DNA of 64,000 bases, from positions 186,001 through 250,000 of the forward strand of contig NZ_FQUM01000005.1 of assembly GCF_900129025.1 (NCBI RefSeq), given 5' to 3'. Below are positions 18,732 to 27,359 of this stretch, piece after piece. Positions within the stretch are counted from its first letter, which is position 1; the number at the start of each line of letters is the position of its first letter. The translations under genes were made by a program, and so were the position numbers. A model generated the notes under the pieces. It was not told where the DNA came from, did no database searches, and saw only the letters and a program-made list of their open reading frames with translations. The stretch is from Mariniphaga anaerophila. GTDB taxonomy: Bacteria; Bacteroidota; Bacteroidia; Bacteroidales; Prolixibacteraceae.

Positions 18732-19004
18732 ATGTCAAAGAAAAGGTTTAAGGAATCAGAGATCCAAAGGATCCTTCAAGAGTACAAGGATGGCACTCCA
18801 ATTCAACAGATTATTAATAACTACGGAATTAGCCAGGCCACTTTCTACAATTGGAAAGCTAAATACAGCAGGCCCACAATGGCAGACATCCAGTCGTTTA
18901 ATAAACTAAAAGAAGACCACGACAGGTTGAAAAGGATGTTTGCCGACCTCAGCATGGAGAATTTATTGTTGAAGACACAACTAAAAAGTAAAGAGTCTCA
19001 ATAA
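18732..19004 (+). CDS. Orphan IS3-OrfA-like helix-turn-helix protein
   Basis: A 90-residue protein with the layout of IS3-family OrfA. Residues 1-45 form a HTH_Tnp_1-type domain (KRFKESEIQRILQEYKDG, then GISQATFYNWKAKY), and residues 58-86 form a leucine-zipper-like helix (RLKRMFADLSMENLLLKTQL). No orfB or integrase catalytic domain follows; the next gene is the UpxY antiterminator 77 bases downstream. No terminal repeats were seen. It may be a leftover of an insertion sequence or a captured DNA-binding regulator of the locus. The domain is clear, the role is not. Confidence 0.8.
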   Translation: MSKKRFKESEIQRILQEYKDGTPIQQIINNYGISQATFYNWKAKYSRPTMADIQSFNKLKEDHDRLKRMFADLSMENLLLKTQLKSKESQ

Positions 19005-19081
19005 TTTATCTACCAGAGTAAAAATATTCAACGTGGTTGTCGTAAATTGTATTTCACTTTTTTCTGTTAAAAACAAAAAAT

Positions 19082-19606
19082 ATGACTTTAAAAAAACCGG
19101 TATATAACTGGTATGCTATTTACACCAAGCCAAACGCTGAAAAAAGGATTGTAAACTATTTAGACGAAAAAGACATTGAGAGCTACCTGCCGCTAAAAAA
19201 AGCATTGAGGCAATGGAGCGACAGAAAAAAATGGATTGAAGAGCCTGTTTTTCGTTGCTATCTTTTTATCAGAGTAAGCCATATTGAGTTTTTTAAAATA
19301 CTCGAAGTCCCCGGAGTTGTCAAATATGTTTCCTTCGGAGGGAAGCCCCAAACAATCCCGGAGGACCAAATAAAAGATGTAAAAATTCTGGTGGAGCAGC
19401 AGGAACGAGAAATATTTCTTTCTCACGAAAACATAAAAAAAGGGAAAAAAGTGGAAGTGCTTTTTGGTCCGTTTAAAGGAATGCACGGAGAAGTCACTCA
19501 AATTCACGGGAAAAGCCGCCTTGTTCTTAAAATTGATGCGCTGGGATGTAATTTGTATGCCAACATCAACAAGGACGAGGTGAGAGCAATTACCCAAACG
19601 GGATAG
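19082..19606 (+). CDS. UpxY family transcription antiterminator (NusG paralogue)
   Basis: A 174-residue NusG-like protein: an N-terminal NGN domain starting WYAIYTKPNAEKRI, with the FRCYLFIRV strand near residue 60, and a C-terminal KOW motif around residues 118-145 (GKKVEVLFGPFKGMHGEV). UpxY proteins join RNA polymerase at the start of Bacteroidota polysaccharide operons and stop premature termination in the 5' region. Its place as second gene of a 45-kb plus-strand locus is typical. No UpxZ partner, which inhibits other UpxY proteins, is seen after it. Confidence 0.93.
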   Translation: MTLKKPVYNWYAIYTKPNAEKRIVNYLDEKDIESYLPLKKALRQWSDRKKWIEEPVFRCYLFIRVSHIEFFKILEVPGVVKYVSFGGKPQTIPEDQIKDVKILVEQQEREIFLSHENIKKGKKVEVLFGPFKGMHGEVTQIHGKSRLVLKIDALGCNLYANINKDEVRAITQTG

Positions 19607-19651
19607 AATATTACAGGCGGAAAATAATTTGGTTTTTGAAAATCAGTTATA

Positions 19652-19912
19652 ATGGACACAATAATTACTCAAACAGAACAGCTCAGATCATTTATTTCTG
19701 AAATAACATTTAAAGAAATTGACGAAATAACAGAAGATACGTTATTATTTGAAGAAGGCGTTTTCGATTCGTTGGGATTTCTTTCACTAATCAGTTTCAT
19801 CAGTGAAAACTTTGGGATTGAAGTAGAAAACGACGAATTAAATGAAGAAAATTTCCAATCGATAAAATCGGTGATCTCATTCATTTCAAAAAAGAAAAAC
19901 GTACTTGAATAG
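19652..19912 (+). CDS. Acyl carrier protein
   Basis: An 86-residue acidic helical protein with the phosphopantetheine attachment serine S40 in VFDSLGFLSL, the DSL motif of acyl and peptidyl carrier proteins. A stand-alone carrier inside a polysaccharide locus implies that an acyl or amino-acyl group is activated and carried as a thioester; the AMP-forming ligase three genes downstream is the natural loading enzyme. It ends six bases before the asparagine synthetase gene. It is distinct from housekeeping AcpP, which normally sits next to fabF. Confidence 0.88.
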   Translation: MDTIITQTEQLRSFISEITFKEIDEITEDTLLFEEGVFDSLGFLSLISFISENFGIEVENDELNEENFQSIKSVISFISKKKNVLE

Positions 19913-19918
19913 CAATTC

Positions 19919-21898
19919 ATGTGTGGAATAGCGGGCTACATTGACAGAAACAAAAAGGCCAGCCCTTCAATTGTAAACAGTATGCTTACGTTGATTCGGC
20001 ACAGAGGCCCCGATGAGTGCGGTATTTTCATTAAAGATAATGTAGCCCTCGGAAGTGTCAGATTAAGCATCATTGATATTGCAGGCGGCCGGCAACCCAT
20101 TCCAAACGAGGATTTGAATTTATGGATTGTATTTAATGGCGAAATTTTTAATTACATCGAGCTCAGAAAAGAGTTAGAAGAAAAAGGGCATCGTTTCAGA
20201 ACACAAAGCGACACTGAAGTTATCGTTCACCTGTACGAAGAATACGGAGAAAATTGCCTTTCAAAATTAAATGGCCAGTTTGCATTCTCAATATGGGACA
20301 AACGAAAACAAGAACTACTTCTGGCACGCGACAGGGTAGGTATCAGACCACTATACTACTACCATTCGCCCGACTTATTCATTTTTGGTTCTGAAATAAA
20401 AGCCATTTTCGCACATCCCGAAGTGAACCGAGAAATATCGGCAAAAGGAATATCCGAAACAGTTACCTTTTGGACAACAATTACTCCGGGAACTGTATTT
20501 GAAGGGATAAAAGAGTGTCCTCCGGGACATTTCATCCAAGTTAAAAAAGGCAATATATCTGTTAAAAAATATTGGGAACTCAGCTTCTCTGCACCAAATA
20601 ACTATTTTAGCGGGACTTTTGAAGAAGCACAACATGAGTTTGAAAATCTTTTTCGTGATGCTGTCAAAATACGGTTGCGAGCCGATGTTCCGGTCGCAGC
20701 CTACCTAAGCGGAGGAATCGACTCCAGTGTCACAACGGCATTTATAAAAGAAATAGAGCCCGCCATTTTGCGAACGTTTTCGGTCGGGTTTACAGAAAAC
20801 GAATTTGACGAATCAGATTATCAATATGCAGCTGCAAAATTTTTCGGCACAAAACACACCGGATTTAAATGCTCAGCAAAAGAGATAGCAAACAATTTTC
20901 CAAAGGTAGTCTGGCACAGCGAAACACCGCTTTTGCGTACCTCTCCCTCCCCAATGTTCAGTCTGTCAGAAAAGGTAAGAAAAAACAATATTAAAGTAGT
21001 AATTACGGGAGAAGGCGCCGACGAATTGCTGGCCGGGTACAACATATTCAAAGAAAACAAAATAAGGCACTTTTGGGCCAAAGATAAAAAATCGAAGCTC
21101 CGCCCATTACTTTTAAAAAGGTTGTATCCGTACATCAGCGCTATTCAAAATGCCAATCCGAATGCACTAAAAATGTTTTTCGGGTACAAGCTTGAAGATA
21201 CCGATTCGCCCATCTACTCTCACCTGTTACGATGGAAGAATACGTCCAACATTAAAAACCATTTGTCCGGCGAAGTACAAAAACAAACTGAGGCATTTGA
21301 TCCGTACATTGAGTTAATAACAAGCCTTAATGGAAATTTCAAAAACCTGGATCCGTTGGCAAAAGCACAACATATTGAAATAAGCACTTTTTTATCGGGA
21401 TACTTGTTATCGTCTCAGGGCGACAGAATGGGAATGGCCAATTCAGTTGAAGGAAGGTACCCCTTTCTTGACCATCGAATTATCGAGTTTTGCGCAACAT
21501 TACCGCCCGATTTCAAACTAAAAGGCCTCAATGAAAAAGTATTACTAAAAAAAATGATGAAGGGCCGGTTACCGGAAGAAATTCTAAACAGATCGAAACA
21601 GGCTTACCGGGCACCAATTTTAACCAGTTTTTTAGGAGAAGACGCGCCGGAATATATTCATGATGTACTTTCATCGCAATCGCTCGAGAATGCAGGCATT
21701 TTTAATCCTGCTTCTGTAAACAAGTTGCTGGTAAAAATGAAATCAGGAAAAGCATATTCTGAAATCGACAACATGGCACTTACGGCAATTATTTCCACGC
21801 AGCTTCTTCATCAACAGTTTATCAAAAACTTCGCCTATTCGTATAAAAATCAGCTTCTAGATTGCACAATTAGGTCAGAAGCAAATTATAATTGTTAA
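19919..21898 (+). CDS. asnB: Asparagine synthase (glutamine-hydrolysing), AsnB family
   Basis: A 659-residue class II glutamine amidotransferase. C2 is the nucleophile after Met removal (MCGIAGYI), and the N-terminal glutaminase domain shows the RLSIID, NGEIFN and SDTEV motifs. The C-terminal ATP-pyrophosphatase domain has the PP-loop SGGIDSS at residues 264-270 and GEGADELLAGY near 364. All catalytic residues are present, so it should transfer glutamine ammonia to an adenylated carboxylate. Its place between a carrier protein and a second amidating enzyme suggests a substrate other than aspartate, such as a sugar acid or carrier-bound acid. Similar AsnB genes occur in many exopolysaccharide loci. 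Confidence 0.92.
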   Translation: MCGIAGYIDRNKKASPSIVNSMLTLIRHRGPDECGIFIKDNVALGSVRLSIIDIAGGRQPIPNEDLNLWIVFNGEIFNYIELRKELEEKGHRFRTQSDTEVIVHLYEEYGENCLSKLNGQFAFSIWDKRKQELLLARDRVGIRPLYYYHSPDLFIFGSEIKAIFAHPEVNREISAKGISETVTFWTTITPGTVFEGIKECPPGHFIQVKKGNISVKKYWELSFSAPNNYFSGTFEEAQHEFENLFRDAVKIRLRADVPVAAYLSGGIDSSVTTAFIKEIEPAILRTFSVGFTENEFDESDYQYAAAKFFGTKHTGFKCSAKEIANNFPKVVWHSETPLLRTSPSPMFSLSEKVRKNNIKVVITGEGADELLAGYNIFKENKIRHFWAKDKKSKLRPLLLKRLYPYISAIQNANPNALKMFFGYKLEDTDSPIYSHLLRWKNTSNIKNHLSGEVQKQTEAFDPYIELITSLNGNFKNLDPLAKAQHIEISTFLSGYLLSSQGDRMGMANSVEGRYPFLDHRIIEFCATLPPDFKLKGLNEKVLLKKMMKGRLPEEILNRSKQAYRAPILTSFLGEDAPEYIHDVLSSQSLENAGIFNPASVNKLLVKMKSGKAYSEIDNMALTAIISTQLLHQQFIKNFAYSYKNQLLDCTIRSEANYNC

Positions 21899-21902
21899 TC
21901 CG

Positions 21903-22889
21903 ATGAGTCAAAAAGCCAATTTCTCCAGAGATCTTATAAAACTCAAAAATATTGAACAGGTCATTTCTGAAATTACAGAAAGGCTGCAAAATGATGTTTT
22001 CAATATACTGCGACGAAAAGGCGCAATTGTTGGCATTAGCGGAGGAATCGATTCTTCTGTTACCCTGGCTCTTGCAGTAAAAGCCCTGGGTGCCGACAGA
22101 GTGATTGGAATTATAATGCCGGAAAATGACTCGAGTGACGACAGCAAAAACCTGGCGTTACAACTTGCAGAGAAATTCGGTGTTAAAACAATTGAAGAAA
22201 ACATGACCCCGGCGCTGGAAGGTTTTGGATGTTACAAAAGAAGGGATGAAGCAGTAAGAAGCGTAATTCCGAAATTCAACCCCGAAACCGACAAATTCAA
22301 AATTGAAATCAAACAAAGCATCCTCAACATGAAATTGCCGCCGGTATTTAATGCAACAGTTTATTTTGCAGATGAAACTACCGAAAGCAAGATGCTTCCC
22401 ATGAAAGCCTACTTACAAATTGTTGCCGCATCAAATTTTAAGCAACGGAGCCGCATGTCTATGCTGTACTACCATGCTGAAGCAAATCATTTTGCAGTAA
22501 TTGGCACCCCCAATAAACACGAGGTAAAGCAGGGTTTTTTTGTAAAATATGGCGACGGCGGTGCAGATATAATGCCAATCGGGCACCTTTACAAAACGCA
22601 AGTTTACGAATTGGCAGAATTTCTCGAGGTACCAAAAACCATTATCGACAGGACACCTACAACAGATACATATCCTGCTGAACAAACTCAGGAAGATTTC
22701 TTTTACCAGCTGCCTTTCGAAACCATGGATATTTTGTGGTACGGCTGGGAAAACGGATATTCAGCAGAAGAAGTGGCCAAAGAAATGGGTTATTCACCGG
22801 AAGAGATTTCCAACGTTTTCATCAACTTCGAACGAAAAATGAAAACCACCGATTATCTCAGAATGCCGCCTATTCATTTCAGTAAATAA
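21903..22889 (+). CDS. NAD(+) synthetase-like ATP-pyrophosphatase
   Basis: A 328-residue protein of the ammonia-dependent NadE type. The PP-loop SGGIDSS is at residues 46-52, and a GTPNKHE segment near 200 and the KTQVYELAEFL helix near 234 match NadE. No glutaminase or nitrilase domain is fused, so it would need free ammonia or ammonia passed from a partner. It starts four bases after asnB. NadE copies in sugar loci probably amidate a carboxylate other than nicotinate adenine dinucleotide; a housekeeping role cannot be excluded without the rest of the genome. Confidence 0.85.
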   Translation: MSQKANFSRDLIKLKNIEQVISEITERLQNDVFNILRRKGAIVGISGGIDSSVTLALAVKALGADRVIGIIMPENDSSDDSKNLALQLAEKFGVKTIEENMTPALEGFGCYKRRDEAVRSVIPKFNPETDKFKIEIKQSILNMKLPPVFNATVYFADETTESKMLPMKAYLQIVAASNFKQRSRMSMLYYHAEANHFAVIGTPNKHEVKQGFFVKYGDGGADIMPIGHLYKTQVYELAEFLEVPKTIIDRTPTTDTYPAEQTQEDFFYQLPFETMDILWYGWENGYSAEEVAKEMGYSPEEISNVFINFERKMKTTDYLRMPPIHFSK

Positions 22890-22925
22890 ACAGGGTTTAT
22901 TATTGGAGAACACATACACTGTCCG

Positions 22926-24392
22926 ATGAACGTTACGCAATACCTGTTTGAAAATACGGCTGAATGGCAAAAGAATTTTATTCTGGGGAATAAAGAGGTC
23001 ATTTCTTTCCATGAGCTTTTCGCACAGAGTTCCCGGCTTGCATCCTACCTGTCGGCAACTACCGGAAGTAGCAATAATATAATTCTGGTTAGCCAAAATA
23101 ATAGTTTTTTCCTCGTTTGCTATTTGGGAATTATGATGTCCGGGAATGTTTGCATTCCTCTTGACCCGACAACTGAACAGAAAAACTTCGAATACATTAT
23201 TCAAAAAAGCAAAGCCGATTTTTGCTTCATCGAAACCAGAATACAGCAGAAGCTAAAAATCGCAACACCAGAGGCAATAACAGAAAAAACACTATCGCAA
23301 CTAACAGCAGGCCAATCCTTATTTTCATTTTCAGAACCTTTTAACGGAAATCTGCCCGCTCAAATTATTTTCACTTCGGGTTCAACCGGTCTCCCCAAAG
23401 GAGTAGTTTTAAGCCACAACAATATTATTGCAAACACAGATTCTATTTTACAGTATCTGCATCTCACACCGCACGACATAATAGAAGTGGTTCTTCCGTT
23501 CTTTTACTGTTACGGACTGTCACTGCTTCACACCCACTTAAGGGTTGGAGGCTCCATGGTTTTAAACAATAATTTCATTTTGATAGGCTCTGTTTTAAAC
23601 GACATCAACAAATACAAATGCACAGGTTTTGCTGGCGTTCCAAGTCATTTTCAGATACTTTTACGAAAGTCGAAAAATTTCAGAAACACAAATTTTCAAT
23701 CGCTTCGGTATGTTACCCAAGCGGGAGGGAAACTGCATAAAATTTTCATCGAGGAATTTACAGATGCTTTTCCTGAAATTGACTTTTTTGTGATGTACGG
23801 CCAGACAGAAGCCACAGCACGCCTCTCTTATCTGGCTCCAAATGAGCTAAAAAACAAGCTGGGCTCAATTGGAAAAGGAATTCCATCTGTTCAGCTAAAA
23901 GTGGTTAACCAAAAAGGGGAAGAGGTAACAGCGGGAGAAACCGGCGAAATTATTGCCAAAGGGAAAAATGTGATGCTCGGATATTACGAAGAACCGGAGC
24001 TAACAGAACAAACCATAAAAAACGGATGGCTCTACACCGGAGATATTGGGACAATCGATAGTGACGGTTATATATATCTGACTGCCCGCAACAAAGAATT
24101 CATAAAAGTGGCGGGAAAAAGAGTCAGCCCAAAAGAAATTGAAGAGGTAATTGTATCGTTTCCGCAGGTTGTTGACTGCACCATAAAAGCCATTCAGGAC
24201 GACATCACCGGAGACGCCATAAAAGCAGTTGTGGTAATTGAAGAAGACCCGGGAAATAACATCACAGAAGAAAAATTAAAATCATATTGTGCAGAAAAGC
24301 TTGCACCACACAAAGTTCCGCATCACATCGAATTTTCAAAGAAAATAAACATCAACTCTGCCGGGAAAAAAGTGAAGACACTTAACTCGTGA
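22926..24392 (+). CDS. AMP-forming acyl/aryl ligase (ANL superfamily)
   Basis: A 488-residue adenylating enzyme. The P-loop-like FTSGSTGLPKGVVLSH lies around residues 147-162, VMYGQTEATAR is the A5 motif near 290, GWLYTGDIG the A7/A8 region near 370, and the C-terminal catalytic lysine is in INSAGKKVKT, nine residues from the end. It should activate a carboxylic acid as an acyl-adenylate and pass it to the carrier protein encoded at 19652 or to CoA. Such ligases also occur next to ACP and AsnB genes in exosortase-linked exopolysaccharide loci. The substrate is unknown. Confidence 0.88.
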   Translation: MNVTQYLFENTAEWQKNFILGNKEVISFHELFAQSSRLASYLSATTGSSNNIILVSQNNSFFLVCYLGIMMSGNVCIPLDPTTEQKNFEYIIQKSKADFCFIETRIQQKLKIATPEAITEKTLSQLTAGQSLFSFSEPFNGNLPAQIIFTSGSTGLPKGVVLSHNNIIANTDSILQYLHLTPHDIIEVVLPFFYCYGLSLLHTHLRVGGSMVLNNNFILIGSVLNDINKYKCTGFAGVPSHFQILLRKSKNFRNTNFQSLRYVTQAGGKLHKIFIEEFTDAFPEIDFFVMYGQTEATARLSYLAPNELKNKLGSIGKGIPSVQLKVVNQKGEEVTAGETGEIIAKGKNVMLGYYEEPELTEQTIKNGWLYTGDIGTIDSDGYIYLTARNKEFIKVAGKRVSPKEIEEVIVSFPQVVDCTIKAIQDDITGDAIKAVVVIEEDPGNNITEEKLKSYCAEKLAPHKVPHHIEFSKKININSAGKKVKTLNS

Positions 24393-24417
24393 ATTCAAAC
24401 CGAATCATTCATTCTAA

Positions 24418-25662
24418 ATGATATACGACATTCTAATAATCGGGGGTGGAATTGTTGGATTGGCAACTGCTCTGAAACTCAAAGAAAATAACCAGGACTT
24501 AAAAATTGCCCTGGTTGAAAAAGAGAAAGAGCTGGCGACACATCAAACCGGCAATAACAGCGGCGTTATTCATGCCGGCGTTTACTACAAACCGGGCAGT
24601 TTAAAAGCGCTAAATTGCCGACGTGGATACGAGTTACTAACAGCGTTTTGCAACCGCGAAAAGGTCAAATACGACCTCTGCGGAAAATTAATTGTAGCCA
24701 CATCAGAAGAAGAATTACCACGGCTTGAAAACCTTTGGGAACGAGGCCAGCAAAACGGACTGACAAAAATAAAAAAGCTAACCGGAGAAGAAATTTCCGA
24801 ATACGAACCTCACGCAAAAGGAGTTGCAGCCATTCATGTTCCATACACCGGAATAATCGATTATAAAGAAGTTTGTAAAAAATACGCTGAAATTTTCCAA
24901 ACCAGATTCGGAGGAGAAATCTTTTTAGGCGAAAAAATCACTGAAATTTTGCCAACAAAAAAAGGGGCCAACGTTTTAACTGAAACCCGAGAACTGACAA
25001 CAAAACTTATTATTAACACTGCAGGATTATACAGCGACAAAGTTGCAAAGTTAAACCAGCCCGAGCTGAATGTTCGCATTATTCCATTTCGCGGAGAGTA
25101 CCACGAGGTAAAAGAAGAAAAAAGGCACCTGGTTAAAAACTTGATCTACCCCGTGCCTGACCCAAATTTTCCTTTTCTCGGAGTCCACTTTACCCGCATG
25201 ATAAACGGAGGAATTGAGGCGGGTCCAAATGCCGTCTGGGCATTCCAACGCGAAGGGTACAAAAAAACAGCCTTTCGCGCCGACGAATTCTGGGAATCAC
25301 TGGCATGGCCGGGATTCAGAAAAGTTATGGGAAAATACTGGAAAGTGGGACTTGGAGAATATTACCGCTCGTACAACAAAGCCGCACTGGTAAAGGCATT
25401 GCAAAAACTGGTTCCCGAAATCCAGCATGACGATATTCATCCCGGGGGTGCGGGAGTTCGAGCACAGGCCTGTGACCGCTCCGGAGGGTTAATTGATGAT
25501 TTCCTGATTACCGAAGACAAATTCATATTAAATGTTTTAAACGCTCCGTCTCCTGCGGCAACAGCATCGCTGGCCATAGGAGAAACAGTTGCCGCAAAAG
25601 CATTGAAAAAGCTGGAGTCATTCAGAACATCTAAACAACATGAATTCATAAACAACAATTAA
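24418..25662 (+). CDS. lhgO: L-2-hydroxyglutarate oxidase-like FAD enzyme
   Basis: A 414-residue FAD-dependent oxidoreductase of the DAO family. The dinucleotide motif GGGIVGL is at residues 9-15, and the QTGNNSGVIHAGVYY stretch around residues 43-57 and the closing GGAGVRAQ and NAPSPAATASLAIGE segments are diagnostic of LhgO/L2HGDH. The family oxidises L-2-hydroxyglutarate to 2-oxoglutarate. It lies 25 bases after the ligase gene and 57 before the SDR gene. In this setting it may oxidise a 2-hydroxy acid that becomes part of the polymer or regenerate 2-oxoglutarate; this is inference. Confidence 0.87.
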   Translation: MIYDILIIGGGIVGLATALKLKENNQDLKIALVEKEKELATHQTGNNSGVIHAGVYYKPGSLKALNCRRGYELLTAFCNREKVKYDLCGKLIVATSEEELPRLENLWERGQQNGLTKIKKLTGEEISEYEPHAKGVAAIHVPYTGIIDYKEVCKKYAEIFQTRFGGEIFLGEKITEILPTKKGANVLTETRELTTKLIINTAGLYSDKVAKLNQPELNVRIIPFRGEYHEVKEEKRHLVKNLIYPVPDPNFPFLGVHFTRMINGGIEAGPNAVWAFQREGYKKTAFRADEFWESLAWPGFRKVMGKYWKVGLGEYYRSYNKAALVKALQKLVPEIQHDDIHPGGAGVRAQACDRSGGLIDDFLITEDKFILNVLNAPSPAATASLAIGETVAAKALKKLESFRTSKQHEFINNN

Positions 25663-25719
25663 CCTTCACAAAAAACCAAAAACAGGATTACTAAACATTA
25701 TCAAAAATAGGCATAAAAC

Positions 25720-26769
25720 ATGAAAATACTGATAACAGGAAACATGGGCTATGTTGGCCCGGGCGTTGTTTCTCAGCTGAGAGAAAGCTATCCGGATGCT
25801 GAACTTATTGGTTTCGATACCGGATTCTTTGCTCATTGCTTAACCAACTCCCCTTTCCTCCCCGAGGTAAAACTGAATCAGCAGATTATTGGCGATGTAC
25901 GAAACTTCAATCCCGATATTCTCAATGGAGTTGACGCAATTGTTTACCTGGCAGCAATTTCAAACGACCCCATGGGGAACCGCTTCGAGGAAGTCACCAT
26001 GGACATCAACTACAAATCGGCAATTGAACTGGCCAAAGCCGGAAAAAACAAAGGAGTCAAGTCGTTTGTATTTGCATCCAGTTGCAGTGTTTACGGAGAA
26101 GCCGACGATTTTGCCAAGGTTGAAACCGACCGGCTCAATCCGCTAACTGCGTACGCCCGATCTAAAATTGCCGCAGAGCAGGATCTGGAAAAAATCGCTG
26201 CAACTGATTTTTCGGTAACCTGCCTGCGTTTTGCAACTGCCTGCGGCTTCAGCAAACGGTTACGCCTCGATTTGGTGATTAACGATTTTGTTGCTGGAGC
26301 GGTCACCTCAAAACGCATTGATATTTTGAGCGACGGAACTCCCTGGCGGCCTCTTATAAATGTGCTGGACATGGCCCGCGCCATCGACTGGGCTGTTTCC
26401 AGAGAAAACGAAAATGGAGGAAACTTTCTGGCAGTTAACACCGGGAGCAACGAGTGGAATTATCAGGTTAAAGAATTGGCAGAAGTAGTTGCCGAGGTGG
26501 TTGATGGATGCAAAGTATCGGTTAATCCGGATGCACCGCCGGACAAACGTTCATACAAAGTCAATTTTGATCTGTTCAAAAAACTGGCTCCAAATCATCA
26601 GCCTGTTTTTCAATTAAAACCGACAATAGCAGCCTTGGTTGAAAACTTTACAGAAATGGGTTTTGATGATGCAAATTTCAGAGAGTCAGCACTAATCCGC
26701 TTAAACGTAATCAGCAAACTGATTCAGCAAAAAGTTCTAAATGACAGTTTAAACTGGATCTGGAAATAA
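25720..26769 (+). CDS. NAD-dependent epimerase/dehydratase (extended SDR)
   Basis: A 349-residue extended short-chain dehydrogenase. The nucleotide-binding turn is GNMGYVGPG (residues 7-15), the catalytic serine region is SSCSVYG near residue 126, and the YxxxK pair lies in YARSK near residue 144. It acts on a nucleotide-activated sugar in the cytoplasm. Enzymes with the GYVG variant are common next to zinc-finger C-methyltransferases and RmlC-like proteins, as here. It is five bases from the next gene, so one sugar-modifying unit is likely. The exact reaction (4,6-dehydration, epimerisation or ketoreduction) is not readable. Confidence 0.82.
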   Translation: MKILITGNMGYVGPGVVSQLRESYPDAELIGFDTGFFAHCLTNSPFLPEVKLNQQIIGDVRNFNPDILNGVDAIVYLAAISNDPMGNRFEEVTMDINYKSAIELAKAGKNKGVKSFVFASSCSVYGEADDFAKVETDRLNPLTAYARSKIAAEQDLEKIAATDFSVTCLRFATACGFSKRLRLDLVINDFVAGAVTSKRIDILSDGTPWRPLINVLDMARAIDWAVSRENENGGNFLAVNTGSNEWNYQVKELAEVVAEVVDGCKVSVNPDAPPDKRSYKVNFDLFKKLAPNHQPVFQLKPTIAALVENFTEMGFDDANFRESALIRLNVISKLIQQKVLNDSLNWIWK

Positions 26770-26774
26770 AAGCC

Positions 26775-27308
26775 ATGATATTCGAAGAAACAAAGCTAAA
26801 AGGAGCTTACATTATTAAAATTGAAAAGTTGGAAGATGAACGGGGTTTTTTTGGCCGCTCGTGGTGCGCCAAAGAGATGAAGAAACACGGGCTAAATGCC
26901 GGCATCAGCCAGGCCAATGTTTCATTCAACAAATTAAAAGGCACACTGCGTGGAATGCATTTCCAAAAAGCACCACATCAGGAAGCCAAACTTGTTCGAT
27001 GTTCCAGAGGTAGCATTTTCGATGTGATTATTGATCTAAGAAAAAATTCGCCAACATTTAAACAATGGATTGGTGTTGAATTAACACAAGACAATTATAA
27101 AATGCTCTATGTTCCGGAAGACTTTGCCCACGGCTTTATTACGCTCGAAGACAATTGCGAAATCAGCTACCAGATGTCAGAATTTTATGTGCCGGGAGCA
27201 GGAGAGACAATTCGCTGGAACGACCCACTCTTCAATATTCAATGGCCGCTAACACCAACTGTTATGTCAGAAAAAGACAAATCTCAGTCCGATTTCAATC
27301 TGAACTAA
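26775..27308 (+). CDS. dTDP-4-dehydrorhamnose 3,5-epimerase-like (RmlC family)
   Basis: A 177-residue cupin-type protein with RmlC hallmarks: LRGMHFQ carries the catalytic histidine, SIFDVIIDLRKNSPTFKQW the conserved acidic strand, and VPEDFAHGF plus a tyrosine in EISYQMSEFY complete the active site. RmlC-like enzymes epimerise C3, C5 or both of a 4-keto-6-deoxy nucleotide sugar. No rmlA, rmlB or rmlD is in the window, so it is more likely part of a branched-sugar pathway with the adjacent SDR and C-methyltransferase than of rhamnose synthesis. Confidence 0.85.
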   Translation: MIFEETKLKGAYIIKIEKLEDERGFFGRSWCAKEMKKHGLNAGISQANVSFNKLKGTLRGMHFQKAPHQEAKLVRCSRGSIFDVIIDLRKNSPTFKQWIGVELTQDNYKMLYVPEDFAHGFITLEDNCEISYQMSEFYVPGAGETIRWNDPLFNIQWPLTPTVMSEKDKSQSDFNLN

Positions 27309-27359
27309 TCCATACACACAAAAAAGTTTTTGATGCATTCAATGCACAACTAACAGCAG

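Noticed and set aside
18732-19004. Complete IS3-family insertion sequence
   Set aside because: No OrfB, no terminal inverted repeats and no target duplication were seen; only an OrfA-like gene is present.
19652-24392. Exosortase-linked exopolysaccharide system
   Set aside because: The ACP, ligase and AsnB combination is similar, but no exosortase or PEP-CTERM-type protein is in the window, and Wzx/Wzy-type genes are present instead.
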